Shown: positions 25,601 through 38,739 of the stretch, piece after piece
How the letters are laid out: every line of letters begins with the position of its first letter
Numbering within the stretch: position 1 is the first letter of the stretch
Origin: Phoenix dactylifera
Lineage: Eukaryota; Streptophyta; Magnoliopsida; Arecales; Arecaceae
DNA length: 64,000 nucleotides
Reading direction: 5' to 3'
Assembly (NCBI RefSeq): GCF_009389715.1
Contig: NC_052399.1
Coordinates: 30,637,146-30,701,145 of the forward strand
Notes under the pieces: model-generated
The model's database searches: none
What the model saw: only the letters and a program-made list of their open reading frames with translations
What the model was told of the DNA's origin: nothing
Translations under genes and position numbers: made by a program

Positions 25601-28600
25601 ATTGGCATGATGATCTTATAAGATTTTGATCAGATTTTCTTTGACCGCATACAACCAAGGTTTTAAATTCTGTGGAACGAGGCTGTCCCGGTTTGCCCAT
25701 AGAATGGTATGCACTACTATCCTGCCCTATCCTGACACTTGCGATAGAGAATGTCCCTAGACGTGCCATTCAGGATGCTGGGACAATAGCGAGGTAGTCT
25801 TGTCTTGATACTCGAGGCAATAGCCCATCCAGTGTCTATAGGGCATCCCAACCATATTTGAGACCATACATACAACAGTTACATATTTCAAAGTATATGT
25901 GCCATCATCAACCCTATAGTAATTATAGTTGGTACTCTACAATCATCAACCCTACAGTAATTATAGTTCTATTCATTTATGCCATACAGAGACAATTGTC
26001 AGATATTCAAATTAATGGATTACAGCAAGGTCTGACGAACCGGCCTGTATCGAACCGTTCCGGCAGAGCCGTGGAAACTAGTACGGGCTGAACCCAGCAG
26101 GAGCCAGGAAAGACGAAGAGAAGGAGAGAAAGAGAGAGCGGGAAAGAGAGGGAGGAGAGGCCTCCGCCGGCCCCCACCACCGGCGGAGGCCGAGGGGGGC
26201 GGCGAAGCCCGTGGGGGGGTGGGTGAGCCCGCAAGAGTGCAGCAAAAGCCGAGGCCGCGGCTGCGTCCCCTGTTTCTTTCGAAACAGGAAACTCGGCCGT
26301 GGAAAAAAATTTAGAAATTTTTAAGTGAAGTCAGCACATTAGTTGCCGACTTCACTTAAAAATCTCCACATTTTTTAATTTGAAAATTTTTAAGAGAAGT
26401 CGGCAACCGGTTTGCCGACTTTACTTAAAAATCCTAAATTTTTTCTGCGGCGGCGGAGCCCCCCCCCCCCTCACTCTCTTGTTTTCTTCTTCTTCCCCGG
26501 CTTCGGCGGGGAAGAGTGTTCTGGTTCGGTACCAGTTTAAACCGATATGAACTGAAACTGTACCGGTCCGGTAGGCGACCGATACGGTGAACCTTGGATT
26601 AGAGTATCTCATAACGTGCCTTTGCTAACTAGGGCTAGCACCATATGTATCTTAGTAAGCTGAAACCTAGCACTCACTAGCACATGAAGATATGCTAATT
26701 TCTAAAAAGTGTCAAAGCTTACAAACTTACATGCATATTATTGTTCAATAATTTGAATATAGACAAATGACAAGTAGACTATACTAGTGACATAGACATG
26801 ATTTCAAATATTAAACAAATGAGAATCATTTGTGCATTGCATAGTTTCAAATAATTTGTCCCTACAAATAATTATTACATCCATGGTTCATCGTACCGGT
26901 CTAAATCGAATGGTACGAAACGTACCGTACCGTATCGGTTTGATACCGGCACTTGGTACGGGAGGCGTACCAACATTTGGTACGCCGAAAAGACCCCATA
27001 CCATACCTACTGATGCGGTACCGGTGTGGCACCGATACGAGGTCTTGCACCGAAACAACAAACCTTGACTATATCACTACAAAAGCACATTGATTATCAA
27101 AACATGCTCAAAATCTATGATAAAAAGCTAAAAGGAGGCATACTTATGTTCAAAAGCTAACAACATATTGTAGGTGTATACGCATACTACCTTACATCAG
27201 AATGCTCATATAAGGTTTATGTATTGTGCCATATAATTAATTCTAACCTTTTGGTCAATATGGAATTATAGCTTTTTGAGCCCTCAAACTTGGCGAAAAA
27301 ATGCTGCCGAAGAGTTCTACATAGCCTTAAAGAAGAAAAAGTTGTTTAGAATAGTTTGTCATAGGTTTAAACAGGAAAGTAGGTATAAGCCAACAATTTA
27401 AATATAGGTGGATCAGGTGTGGATCATCAATATCATTCCATTTCAACTGGGAAATGGTACCAAAGATAGGTGTGGACACCGGTGCTTTCATGAGGCTAGG
27501 ACGTCCTACCTATCCCTCTTGAAATTGGTTGGGAGTGGCTGACACCAAGATAACTAGGAAAATGGTTTACCTCTGGGGATTGGTATGCTAGAAAACATAA
27601 TTTAAACCTGATTATTGGAAGATTCCTTATATTGCATATGAGAACAATTTTTTTGACTTAAGGGTATTCACACTTATCATGTTGGGTCTCATCATGTAAG
27701 CAATTTGCTAGCTGTCCTTATCTAAATTTCTGTGGGTTTAGATCACAAGTTAAAGAACATCCAACTATTCTTTTGTAATGGGAATAAAGAAGTAAAGGCT
27801 GGAGCTGTTTCACTAAGTGAATGGGATAGGGCCCTACAAAGCTAATAGAGAAAAGGGTTTAGAATTGTGACAAAGGGATGTGATCTTCATTTTACTAGAT
27901 AGGTGAATCCTGTTGCAGATTAAGGGAAAAACAATCCAGAGGGGAAGGTAGGTTTGATTGTCTTACCCAGATAGGATGGCTTCCTCTTTGTGAAGAGGGA
28001 AAGCACATTGTTGGAAGTTGAAATCTTTAAGGTTAAGTTTTGGTTTACGATGGGAAAGCAAATGGTGAAATATGCAACAATATGACATGGTCAATCACCT
28101 TAGCAGATGCACATGCTCTTTTTTTTTCCTTACCCTGATTGATCTCAAAAGAGGTCTGCATCTAGTGATCTACTGAGAGAAGAGGAAATGCCCAGAGTTT
28201 GCCTTGGTCATTTAATTACTTAAAGACATAGCCTTCCCACTCTAGGAAAGATAATTTAGGGTCTAGAAATGGGAAATCAAGAGCTTTTGTGTGATGGTCC
28301 TCCATTGCCCATTGGAGATTATGCTTTGGGCTTCATGTCCTAGTCTCAGAGCTCTTAATCCCAAAGAACACCTCAGTTTCTCCCGATTGGTGACGCACAC
28401 AAAAACAAAAAGGAAAAAAATCATATAGTAATCTCCGAAAAATTCTGAGGATGAAGAATTCCAAGTACCTTCATCTACTTCTTAATAGCAAATGATACTT
28501 GACCTGAAGGAGAGATTTTTTTTTGTGGATATGGTAAAATGCGGTTCTCCCATATTTCCATCGGCAACCTTATGAAGGATGGGTTCTGATATAGAAAAAC

Positions 28601-31318
28601 AAAAAGGGAGGATGCCACATACAGTAGTTATGAGAATGGAAGGATATAGCCTGGTGGACCATTGAGCACACAGCAAAGGGTGGAAATCTAGATTGGAGTT
28701 GTGGCATGGTGGCAAAACATGGCAAATTACATAGTAAATAATTAACAAAATCTTCTCAGATGTCATTGCCATTCATTGTTATACGATATATTACATACCA
28801 AATGTGTCCCATCTAGTAGCATTTGATATCACTGTTTTGGCAAAGAACTCCCTTCCATCTGAAAGTCTCACTCCAACCTGTGAAACCAAAATGGGCACAT
28901 AATAACATGAGAAAGATAAAGCACCTTTCAAGTTCTATGAAATCACTAATGGCAAAAGGTACTGAATTGTGAGCTATGTAAGAAAGCACTCACAGCCCTT
29001 CCATGTTCAAGAATAATTCTAGTCGCATATGCCTTGTAAAGTATTTTACTGCCCTTTTCAACAAGGCCATTTGCCAAAGCCTTTGCAATACCACCAACAC
29101 CACCAACTGGGTAATTGATCCCTCCAAAATGTCTGTCACATAAAACCTGTTGTGACAAAGGAGGCAAAATAGTGAACATAAAGAAAAAAGCCTAAGCATT
29201 TAATTACTCTGGCTTTTTTTTGATGGCAGGTATAACTAACCATGCTTGCATTGATCATTGGAGTATGCAGAGCATTGACTGTGCTCACTATGAAACACTA
29301 CAGAGACACGAAAGATTATTTTGGCTCCTGAGTCCAAGAAGTGCTAATTGCAGAGCTTTAAAAAATATTCTAACAGAAAATAAAGGCTTTCTATACAGAA
29401 ATGAAGCAACAAAAAAGTATAAATTCGCAAAAAATTATTACTTCAGCATCTATGAAGGACAACAGTTGAGGATCTTTTATAAACTTTCGAGCTATATCCC
29501 CAGCATTTTGAGGCAAATAATAAGCTGCAAAACAAAAGAATTGTCACAAAGAGTCAAAATAGCAACTCTTTGTTTTCAATGTCAAGCACTTGATTAAACT
29601 AAAGGTCATAAGATATATTTATCTAATATAAAGAAGTAATATAGAGAGATTCTTTTTAAAAAATGTCTAAGTCTTTTAATTCATACGCATAAAGTCCATG
29701 AATCCATCAACACATCTTTTTTCAACTCAATTAAAGTTACGTCATGATTACCAAGAGTCAAGCACTCCGAAGGCTTCTTAAAAAATTGTCCAAAAAGGTA
29801 GATAGGCTCCTCAAGTGACTTTAGCTCCAACGAATTTAAGGCATTAAAGATCTGCCAATGCAAGTGACTAAGGAATTCATTATTAGAGCAATAAAAAGAG
29901 TGTCATGAAAAACACACCACTAACTAGTAAAGACATACCCTCCAACATTCACTGTAAAATTTCAGGATCCCTTCCTTTTCATGAGGGAACTTACTAATAA
30001 GCTGTCTAATGAACTCATTGTAATTTCTGTGCACAAGAACAGAAAGTCCGCCTGGTAAATGGAAGTGAACAGTTGTAGGGTCAGGTATCACCTGCATCGT
30101 ACACCCAACTGCTGCTAATGCTTGCGTAATTAAGTTTAGGTTGCCCTGCCAATCATGATACAGAAGAAAAGGAATTACTGATTAGTATAAAGAATTTCTT
30201 TTTAAAAAATAGCATTACAGGACCTGTGCCAAAACATTTGTCCTGTGACTCTACAAAGAATATTTAAAAATAAAAAAAATAATTCACAATATAATTTAAA
30301 CATAATGCAATCAGTCTCTTATGGACAAACCACAGATGTAGTAACAGGTCAGTAGCTAGAAAAATGATGAAGTGGATTTTGGTGTTCTGTTTTATGCGCA
30401 TGAAATAACAGCAATTCTTCTTAATGTTGCCACTGTATTTGCATCTGTGTCACTGATATTTCATCTACCATTGACATAAGTTGTTGAAATTATTTATACA
30501 TTTATTCCTAATTCGATTTTGATCCTCTTATTTGAGAAAGGTACCTTTTCTCAGCCAAAGGTTTGGGAAGGGTACTTCAACAACATAGAGGTGACCAAGT
30601 CAGGGTAGTTTTATAGCGCACACAATTAAGATAATGAAATTAATCTACAATCTTGTGACATTTCTCGTTTGTGGTGATGAGAAGTACATTAACGCCTTGA
30701 AGCAAGACATCATTAACCATCATATGCACATCCAGTAAGCACCCCTACCCCAGAGACATGGCCTTGAAGCAGGATGGGTGCTCACTTGCATACCAGAGTG
30801 GAGCCAATGCTTTTCATGCAGCTTGGAACCATAGTTACTTAACAAAATGCTTGTCTCTGAACAGTGATCAAATTCTTAGCCTTCCTTTATTCTACCCTTA
30901 GTCTTATGCTATCAAAATCAGTAGACCATCATGATTAAAAATATGTATATAATGTGATTTTTATTTTGCAATAGTTCGTAAAAAATATAGTTTATCGATT
31001 ATGGAGTTATGTTGTTAATCTAGATAATTGCCAATAGGCAGAGGAAAGAGATGACATTCAATTAGAAAAGACCACAACTAGGTTTTGTTCTTCTAATGGC
31101 AAGATATTTGAAGATCTTACTGAAGATATTGGCTTGCAAAGTCAGATAAAACCAAAGTATGAAGATAACTGGAAGAATTTGTAATATATTTCTTGAACAA
31201 TGACAGTCCAATAATGACATTCTGTCACTGTCTACTGTTGGTTATAACGGCTAATAGAATCCATTAAACAGCCATTACTTTATTCCCAAATAAATCCAAG
31301 TCTATCTCAGTTAAAGCC

Positions 31319-31372
<54 letters not shown>

Positions 31373-34300
31373 TCTGGAAAGCCACTTGCCTTCTCAGCAG
31401 TGCTTTGCTCCCTTCTACCCTAGTTATCTAATCTAGTGGATAAGCCCTATGTCTTGGGAGATGTATGCCGTATGAACCAACACGGTTGTACAAATTAATT
31501 GCTCATCTAATCGTCATTTCCACAGATTTCATAATGCTGAAGGCTAAAATTAGAACTTTTGTAAGGGTTTTGGTTTCATTTGAAGAGATCTTTTCTCTTC
31601 TGTCATTGGATTTGCTTGGGTCAATATCATAATCCTTAGAAGGGCCAAATTCTAATCCTTATCTCTAATGATCCAAAGAAAATTTAGGACATTTTAAATT
31701 GAATAATGATTTGCTAAAGGACAGGGGTATCCCCCACTCCCTCCCTCTCTCCCTCTCCTCACATCCACTTAGATCCACTTTTCTTCCACCTGCACATTAA
31801 TTGTGTGGTGTCATACTTAATCCATTTTAGTGCATGATGCAAATGTGAACTGAAAGAAGATCAAATAGCATCCAATGGCAAGTCAAAAAAAAACAACAAC
31901 AGTCAAACTAGTGTTGTACCACCTAGAATACTAGCAGAATTTCAAATCCAGAATAGAACTACCAGAATGCTCATCAGATAAGCTTGCTAGTACATTTTGA
32001 ATCACAAGTCAGGCAATTGAGAACACAGTCAAAACTGCAAAAAATTAAGCCTCTGCCACTGATGCTGGCATGCTGCCCCTATTGGTGTCACTCATGAAAC
32101 CTCGATGTCTCAAAGGTAGCAATACCGCCAAATATATTCCAAGTAGTCTCGATGCCACTTCTAGTTACACATTATTCTGAGCAATATTTAAATCCCAAGT
32201 CCTTTTTAGTTGTTCTTTGGTATTTTGGGCCCAAAATCTGTGCCAGAGGTTCATATGTTTCCAGTGCGACAATCAAATATTAAGGCTTTCTAGAAGCCTG
32301 GAACCAATAACCAAGATGGTATAGGTTAAAACTAGGAGTTTGCTTGATTTCTATATAGGCAGTGATACCAGCTTAAGTTTTCCTTCTTTCTGTAAGCTGA
32401 CTTCTTTTTTCTGGTTCTTTCTTTTCTGCCGCTCTTAATAATTGGATTGCTCTTCTACATCTTTTACATTGAAAAGGCCTACCCCTGTGTGGCAACTCGT
32501 ATTTCCAGAAAATACTATCTTTTTCTTTGTTTCCAAAAGGGCATTTTTGCTTCATGTTGCAGAAGGTCTGATTCAAGAAGGTGTTCTGCTCATTTTACAT
32601 ATGTAACCAAACTATTGAATGAATTTTCCTAGCACTAGAACCTGTGCTCTACTTTTGGTGATGATCCATATCACAATTATTACCAATATTTCACATGGCC
32701 CAGCTCTAAGCCGCTCTCTCTTTAAACTAGTTATCAAAGAACTAATTGCTAATCTCAAGATGTGGTGTACTTCTTTTTTTTGTTTTGCAAATGATAGCAT
32801 AGGGGAAAGTTAAATGCCTCAATAAAATTATTGAGAAAACCTTACAAGATAAGATTTCAAAACTCTCAAAATAATAATAAAAAAGCATATGACATGCAAT
32901 TTGATGGAAATAGTATGATTTTCATGTCCAAAATTACAATTGATGGCCAATAAATACCGTAATTTGATCAAACTTAATACCTCACATCTATTATATAATG
33001 GAAAAGAAAGATAAATGGAGGTAATAGCTGATAAATTTAGAGCAAAGTAGATCTCATGGAAGGTACTTCTAGAGTGTGATATAATTGTTGGACGCCTTGG
33101 AGAGCAACGAGGATTACAATGCTGTTTGGTTCAAAGTACTGGGAAATAAACAAAAGAGAGAAAAAGTATATTAAAAGAAATGCGGAAATGTCACCAACTA
33201 AGGACCAAACATAAACTGATTGAGACAATATGGGACATGTGCAACTTGGATTTGAGGAGGCTCCAATTCAAAGAGGTGCTCAAATTTGCACTGAAGGGTC
33301 TACAATGAGGAGAATACCTAACCTAACACAGATAGAAGTTGAGTGTTTTGGAAAAGCACGAAGCAGACACAAAAAGTCAAGAAAGTCTTAAAAATTATAT
33401 TTATGCTTTTGAAAAATCTTTCTCCTAATCCTTCTCTATCAAAATGATTTACCACCTCAATGGTGAGTCACCACACACAAAGTATTTTGATGCTATCAAT
33501 CTGATCTCCAAATAGTCTAAGCCCATTTCCAGGGCTCTATATTACCTGAGACAAAATTATCTAATCTCCCATGAATTACTTAAAAAGTTGAGAATAAAAT
33601 ACACATGACTACAAGGAAGCAGTGCAGTGTTACAACAATGACCCCAAAATCCATGTTGAGAGTACGGCTTCTTTAGGCAAGAAAAGTACTCACAGAATGA
33701 TGTTGCTCCTAGATTAATATATGGTTTCAATTTTCTTGTTTCCCTCTCTAAAAATAATAACAGATTGGCCTTTTCAGTTCGTCAGGAAAATATATTGCAT
33801 TACTTATCCGTCAAAGGTGATATATATACACTGATACGTGCAATACAAGAAGTGAAAGTCATAACTTAAGCTTTACCTTCTGTCTGTAACATATATAAAG
33901 AACTTTTATCACCAGTGCCATATGTGTTCTGTCAAGCATTAATACTCACTTGTTACATGCAAAAAGGTAGGTAGGCGTTGGTATTAGACACATTCAACAG
34001 GAATCATAATGAAGTTACCATGACATGTAGATGTGTCTGAAAGTGTCCAAGCTATGCGATGTCCGATAATAACCTGCTGATGTCCATCGAAGAACAGGTG
34101 ATTCTCCAACATCCATGAACTGAATAAATGGTCATTCCGCGGTAGCTACGGCAAAGTGGCAACGAGAGTGCAAAAAAATCTAAATTTTCTAAATTTTTGA
34201 AAAAAAAATATTATAACAAGAGCTGTGAGTTAATTCCTCATTTTACATTCACTACTAATGGCAGCCAATACTTCAATTAAAAAAAAATAAAAAGAGATTT

Positions 34301-34798
34301 TTGACTCCCAGATGAAAGAAAACCCAAAGTCAAAACAAAATATCGACGGATAAGACCGAAAGCTAGAAAGGATACTACCTTGTCGCCAAACCCGAACATG
34401 ACCGACGAGCCCACATCGAAGGTAAAGCCATCCCTCTCGTAATACCCGGAGCTCCCTCCCGGAATCAGGTACTTCTCCAGCACCAGAACCCTCGCCCCCT
34501 TCACCGCCAGCTGCGTGGCTGCCACCAGGCCCCCAATCCCGGACCCGATCACGATCGCATCATACTCCTCTTCCCTCCCGTCGCCTCTCGCGACCCTCTC
34601 CACCGGCCCCTCCACGCTCAGCACCGCCCTCATCGGAGCCTTCCCCACCGTCCCAGGCCCCGACCGCCGTCCCCTCCTCCCGCCGGGGCGTCTCCTGGGC
34701 TCCCGAGAAGGCAGGCCGGGCTCCCGGCGGCGCCGGCGGAGGGCGTCGGCGTGGAGGGGTGGGGAGGGGAGCAGAGACCGGAACCCTAATCGGAGCAT
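22623..34798 (-). CDS. CRTISO: Prolycopene isomerase (carotenoid isomerase), chloroplastic
   Basis: Plastid flavoprotein that isomerises poly-cis prolycopene to all-trans lycopene, upstream of beta-carotene, lutein, ABA and strigolactones. Exons in transcript order: 34798-34379, 30145-29939, 29851-29752, 29524-29442, 29297-29241, 29146-28994, 28877-28799, 24832-24684, 24578-24444, 24304-24191, 23515-23405, 23262-23154, 22696-22623. They give 596 aa, about the Arabidopsis length (595), with every phase closing. An Arg-rich, Ser/Pro-rich N-terminus (about residues 1-75) fits a transit peptide. The FAD dinucleotide fold is [14 protein letters not shown] (81-94), then [13 protein letters not shown]; later [16 protein letters not shown] and the C-terminal [14 protein letters not shown] are as in the family. 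The start was chosen at MLRLGF because homologs start near there, although the frame stays open further upstream. Exon 1 is very GC-rich, later exons are not. Introns 1 and 7 are about 4 kb and hold repeats. Confidence 0.95.
23581..23654 (-). pseudogene. Retroposed tRNA-Val(CAC)-like sequence in a CRTISO intron
   Basis: The minus strand reads like plant tRNA-Val(CAC). A D-arm stretch TAGTCGGTCATCATG is followed by an anticodon arm CTAGT-CTCACAC-ACTAG (perfect 5-bp stem, 7-base loop, anticodon CAC, T33 and A37 present) and a T-loop TTCGAAC. The D-arm is about two bases short and the T and acceptor stems are imperfect, so it is unlikely to be a working tRNA gene. It is exactly flanked by a 17-base direct repeat (23564-23580 and 23655-23671; TGCCTAGAAxxATATAT, 15 of 17 identical), the mark of retroposition. 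There is no A-rich tail. It lies in intron 10, in the same orientation as CRTISO. Confidence 0.75.
26026..26597. mobile_element. GTACCGG-rich fold-back element with twin hairpins
   Basis: A 572-bp unit in CRTISO intron 7, much richer in GC than its flanks. Its ends are imperfect inverted repeats (CAAGGT...ACCTTG, followed inwards by CGAACCG/CGGTACC-type words). The middle carries two tandem, nearly perfect hairpins at 26317-26363 and 26386-26432, both built on TTAAGTGAAGTCGGCAA and its complement. A GGATTA word flanks both ends and may be the target duplication. It codes for nothing recognisable, so it is a non-autonomous element of unknown class; I did not match it to a named family. Confidence 0.45.
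26317..26432. repeat. Two tandem hairpins, period about 69 bp
   Basis: Each arm contains AAGTGAAGTC(G/A)GCA and its complement TGCCGACTTCACTT with a loop of a few bases. The two hairpins differ at a few positions (AAGAGAAGTC and GACTTTACTT in the second). If transcribed on either strand each would fold into a stem of about 20 bp. Confidence 0.8.
26881..27069. repeat. Second GTACC-rich inverted-repeat sequence
   Basis: About 190 bases with repeated CGTACCG, GGTACG and ATCGG words on both strands, starting CCATGGTTCATCGTACCGG and ending CAAACCTTG. The ends resemble those of the 26026-26597 element, so this may be a shorter relative lacking the hairpin core. It lies in the same CRTISO intron. 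Confidence 0.4.
31321..31371. repeat. Compound (CT)n(GT)n microsatellite in CRTISO intron 1
   Basis: About 17 CT units run directly into about 8 GT units. The remainder of this 4.2 kb intron (30146-34378) is AT-rich and shows no recognisable gene. Confidence 0.9.
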
Positions 34799-35190
34799 GG
34801 CGGGTTTTCTCTGCTTCGCTGCGAAGGAAAGAAGATCTCGTTTTATCTGAGGATTTTGGGTGAAGAGAGAAGGGTGGGGAATCTCTTGGCGGCATTCCGT
34901 GAGAGGATTCGGGAGAGGTATGAGACAGAAATAATAAAAAAGAAATAATTTGTAAGTGGCTGGGCGGTAGTGGAAGTGTGAGGTAGGGGCTGGTGGCGTG
35001 CATTCCGCTATCAACGGTAACTGATGCCGTACGGTAGAAGCGTAGGATGCTGCCGAGCTGGGCTGGGGTCGGTATACAAACCTCTTTTGCCGGTTGCCAC
35101 TTTGGGATTCCAACAAGTCCAGGTAAGAACTCATAAAAGTATGATCCGTTATGAAACGAATCTCGATTCCATATTTGTGAAGCATAAGGG
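34799..35190 (-). promoter_or_regulatory. CRTISO 5' leader and proximal promoter
   Basis: The only sequence left between the CRTISO start codon and the poly(A) tail of an inserted LINE is about 390 bases. On the minus strand it contains AT-rich stretches (near 34940) and a pyrimidine-rich leader just before the start codon. No single TATA box stands out. Confidence 0.4.
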
Positions 35191-38100
35191 TTTTTTTTTT
35201 CTTTTTTTCTTTTTTTTTTTAACGGCATTTCACGTAGCTCTAACTTGAATACATCCAACCATATTAAAAGAAAGTAAAGAGTGCAAGGTAGGAGAAATAT
35301 CTTCTACAGATGTCCATGTGACCTCCCCGGAGTGCCGGGCAACAAATGAGGCAACCCAATCTGATGCACTGTTCGCCTCCCGAAAAACATGTAAAGTCTG
35401 AAAATCGTTCGGCTCCTAAGCCAGTCTCTGAATCTCACAGATGAGAGGATGACCATCACCACATCTATCCACTTTCCGAATCCACTCGATCACCACAAAG
35501 GAGTCTCCCTCAAGGCATATATGCTCAGCATGGAGTACCCGCCTCGCATAGGATATCCCCTCCCAGACTGCCCGCAGCTCCGCACCGACTGCAGTAAGTC
35601 TCGGCGCGCGGCGGCCACCAACTGCTATCAAACTACCCAGATGGTCTCTGATGACAAAGTCAACTCCTCCTGACACCCCGTCCACCGACATACTACCATC
35701 GAAGTTCACTTTGAGATGACCAAAGAATGGGGGTACCCAAGAAACTAGGGCGAACGTGGGGCTGTGACAACGGAAAGAGTACCCCAGGTGTCCTTGGCCA
35801 TCTCAGAAGAGAACCTAATGGTAGTAGTAGTAACCTCCCTAGCAAGACCCATGGCTCTGTCCACGACCATCCGCGGGGGTAACCGCTTGCCCTCAAAGAT
35901 GCCAGCATTCCTGTCCAACCAAATAGAATGAGCCAAATATGCCCACCGAATCCCGGCCTCAACAGTGCTAGGCCTCCGCATGGAAACTCTCAACCAATGA
36001 ATCAAATCCTGTGTCGACTTGACTGAATGGGGCAACAAAGAGGGTGATTGGCTCCAAATTCCCCTAGCTCTAGGACACTGCAGAGAACATGATTGATCGT
36101 CTCCTCAGTCTCCGTACACTCCTCACAATACTGAATGATCCTCACCCCTCGCCGTGCTAGCAAGCTCCTGCCTCCTGGTCGGTAGGTAGCCCCATGCCAC
36201 CTTCCAGATGAAGAGCGCCACACGCGGGTGAATCCGCATCCTCCAAATCCATCCTCCCTCTATCTGCCGGGCTGGCTCTCGGCGCAACAACATGTAAATA
36301 TCCCTGGCTCGCACCTGCGATCGCCCTGTCGGCATCTAGACTAGTCTATCTGGCCCCTCCCGAGCAGGAACAAGTAGGGCCAGGATCATCTTTGCTAACT
36401 GCTCCCCAAAAGCCTCCCTAATCAACTCCACCCTCCAACGGTCCTCCCCGGGCTCCATCAAATCTCTGACCCTGAGATCGGTTAACCTCGACGTATCCAC
36501 AATAACCGAAAGTCTACTAATAGGTTGCTCCGTCATCCAGCGATCCTCCAATACATCAATGGACCGATCATTACCAATAGCCCATCTAATCGCGGGAAGC
36601 ACCAACCCTGTTCTAGCACAAATCTCCCTCCAGACCGGTGAATGGCGGCGCCCAGTATGGGCCCCAGGCACTAGAATGCCATACTTGGCCCTCATCAGTG
36701 AGGACCACATACTATCAGACTTCAACACAACTCTAGCAGCGTGCCGTGCCGCTAGGACCTCCCGCCTCGCCACCAAGGACTGCACCCCCAAACCACCGTA
36801 TCTCATCGGCTGACATACAACCTCCCATGCTATAAGATGGATGCCCCCTCTGCCTCCGTTCCTCCCCCAGATCTGCTCAGTATTCCTCACTGTCGCTATT
36901 GGTATAAGGGAGTTAGATAGTAGGTAAATCAAGATCGAGGAAAGAACTGATCGTACCAGGGTAATCCTACCCATCATGGAGAGAGAATGTAACTGCCACC
37001 CTCCAGCCTGTGCCTGATACTGATCTCGAGAGAGGAGCAATCGCTGCTGCGTAGACGCTGACCGGAGATCGGCACTCCCAAATACCTCAACGTGCCCTCC
37101 TGCTCTCCCACCCCCAGAATCTCCAATATGGTGGTCTTCACATCCGGTTTAGTCTTCGGGCTAAAACAAATTGCTGACTTAGATGAATTGACTCGTTGAC
37201 CAGACATAGAATAATAATCTCGAACAATCCTCCAAATAATCCATGCTGCCTATCTAGTCATCCGGGCTAACAAAAGACAATCATCGGCAAAGAGTAGATG
37301 AGAGATCGGTGTGGCATCCGGCACAGGCTTGTAAACCTCCAACTCCTGGGTGATCACTGCATTCCGCAGGGCCCTGGAAAGTGCATCTGCGCATATAATA
37401 AACAGTAATGGAGAGAGGGGGCAGCCCTGACGCAATCCACCAGAAGACACAAAATACCGTGATGGCATTCCATTTACCAAGATGGCGAAGGAAGGAGCTC
37501 TAATACATCCCATAACCCATCTGATCCATGCCTCGGGAAAGCCAAACTCCTACAGAGACTGCTGCACAAAATCCTATCTCATCCTATCATAGGCCTTTTC
37601 CATGTCAAGCTTGATCCCCATCAAACTCCTCCTACTCAAAGCCCTATCAAGATCAAGCATGAACTCCTAGGCAATAAGAACATTATCTGTAATACTCCGC
37701 TCTCCCATAAAAGCCCCCTGCTCCGGGCTGATCAGTCTCTGAAGAATATCCCTCAATCTAACAGCCAGTAACTTCGCCGTCACTTTGTACAAGGTAGTAC
37801 ACAGACTGATCGGGCGAAAGTGACTAGGCTCGGAAGCATCCTGACACTTCAGTATCAGGGTGACTAGGGTCCTCTGCCAATCTGTAGACATCACGGTTGT
37901 GCTGAAATACTGTTGTATGGCAACCGTCACACCCTGACCAACAATCATCCAGTACCTTCGAAAGAATAATGGTGGAAAGTCGTTCGGACCCGGCGCCTTG
38001 TCCTCCCTCTAGGGACCACATCACCTCCTGAATCTCTCTCTCCGATACCGGCCTAATCAATGCGGCCGTATCCTCCTCCGCCACTCGTATCAGTGGCAGC

Positions 38101-38690
38101 ACGATACCCTCTGAGGTCCCAGTACCCGTCTGCTCAGACCATCTGGCCCTGAAAAAACCCTCCAGCACCCTCTGAATCATATCTGGGTTCTCCACTAACT
38201 GCCCATCCTCATTCCTGATCACTCTGATCCTGTTCCGATGCCTCCTGTTCACTGCCGTTTGAGGAAAAAATATAGTATTCCGATCCCCCTCCTGGATCCA
38301 CTGTATCCTCGATTTCTGTCTCCAGAAGATCTCCTGCTGTCTCAAGAGGAAATCATGCAAGGCTAGGAGTGATCTAAGCTCCCTCATCTCCTCATCTGCC
38401 AAACTCCCCCCCACGACCTCCTGAGCCTGTAACCTGGCAATGGCCTCCTCAGACTCCTTAATCCTCCTAAAGATGTTCCCTACCTCCTCACGGTTCCACC
38501 TTCTCAACCTTCTTTTCGTCAGCTCCAACCGGCGAGACACACGATACATAGCATCCCCTCTCACCGGTATGCCCCATGCCTCCCTCACAATCTCCCAAGC
38601 CCGTGGATAATATGTCCAAAACTTCTCAAATCTAAAGGCCTTAACTATTGAGTTGATATCAAAGGTAGCTCGAAAGTCAATATAGGAATT
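35191..38690 (-). mobile_element. 5'-truncated LINE with reverse transcriptase and RNase H
   Basis: A plant L1-type non-LTR retrotransposon read on the minus strand. In order: the linker before reverse transcriptase (about 38690-38000, FRFEKFW, RIQWIQEGDRNT, NRIRVI), reverse transcriptase (about 37990-37100; HFRPISLC, GLRQGCPLSPLLF, and the catalytic LLFADDC near 37280), the thumb motif TLRYLGVPISG (near 37090), a zinc-knuckle zf-RVT region (RVALFIWKVAWGYLPT...EETINHVLC, about 36240-36080), and an RNase H domain (NFDGS, GAELRAVWEGI, LEGDS; 35709-35416). It ends in a poly(A) tail (35191-35220 on the plus strand as T). The endonuclease and ORF1 are missing, as expected from 5' truncation. About half a dozen stops or frameshifts interrupt the frame, so it is dead, but long open pieces (292 and 234 codons) suggest a moderate age. 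It is GC-richer than its surroundings. Confidence 0.92.
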
Positions 38691-38739
38691 GATACTTGGC
38701 AAATGGGGTCATAAATCCATCTCCAATTCATATATGATG

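Noticed and set aside
34515-34850. Plus-strand open frame of 111 codons opposite CRTISO exon 1
   Set aside because: It is the GC-rich antisense shadow of exon 1, whose sense frame matches the carotenoid isomerase family.
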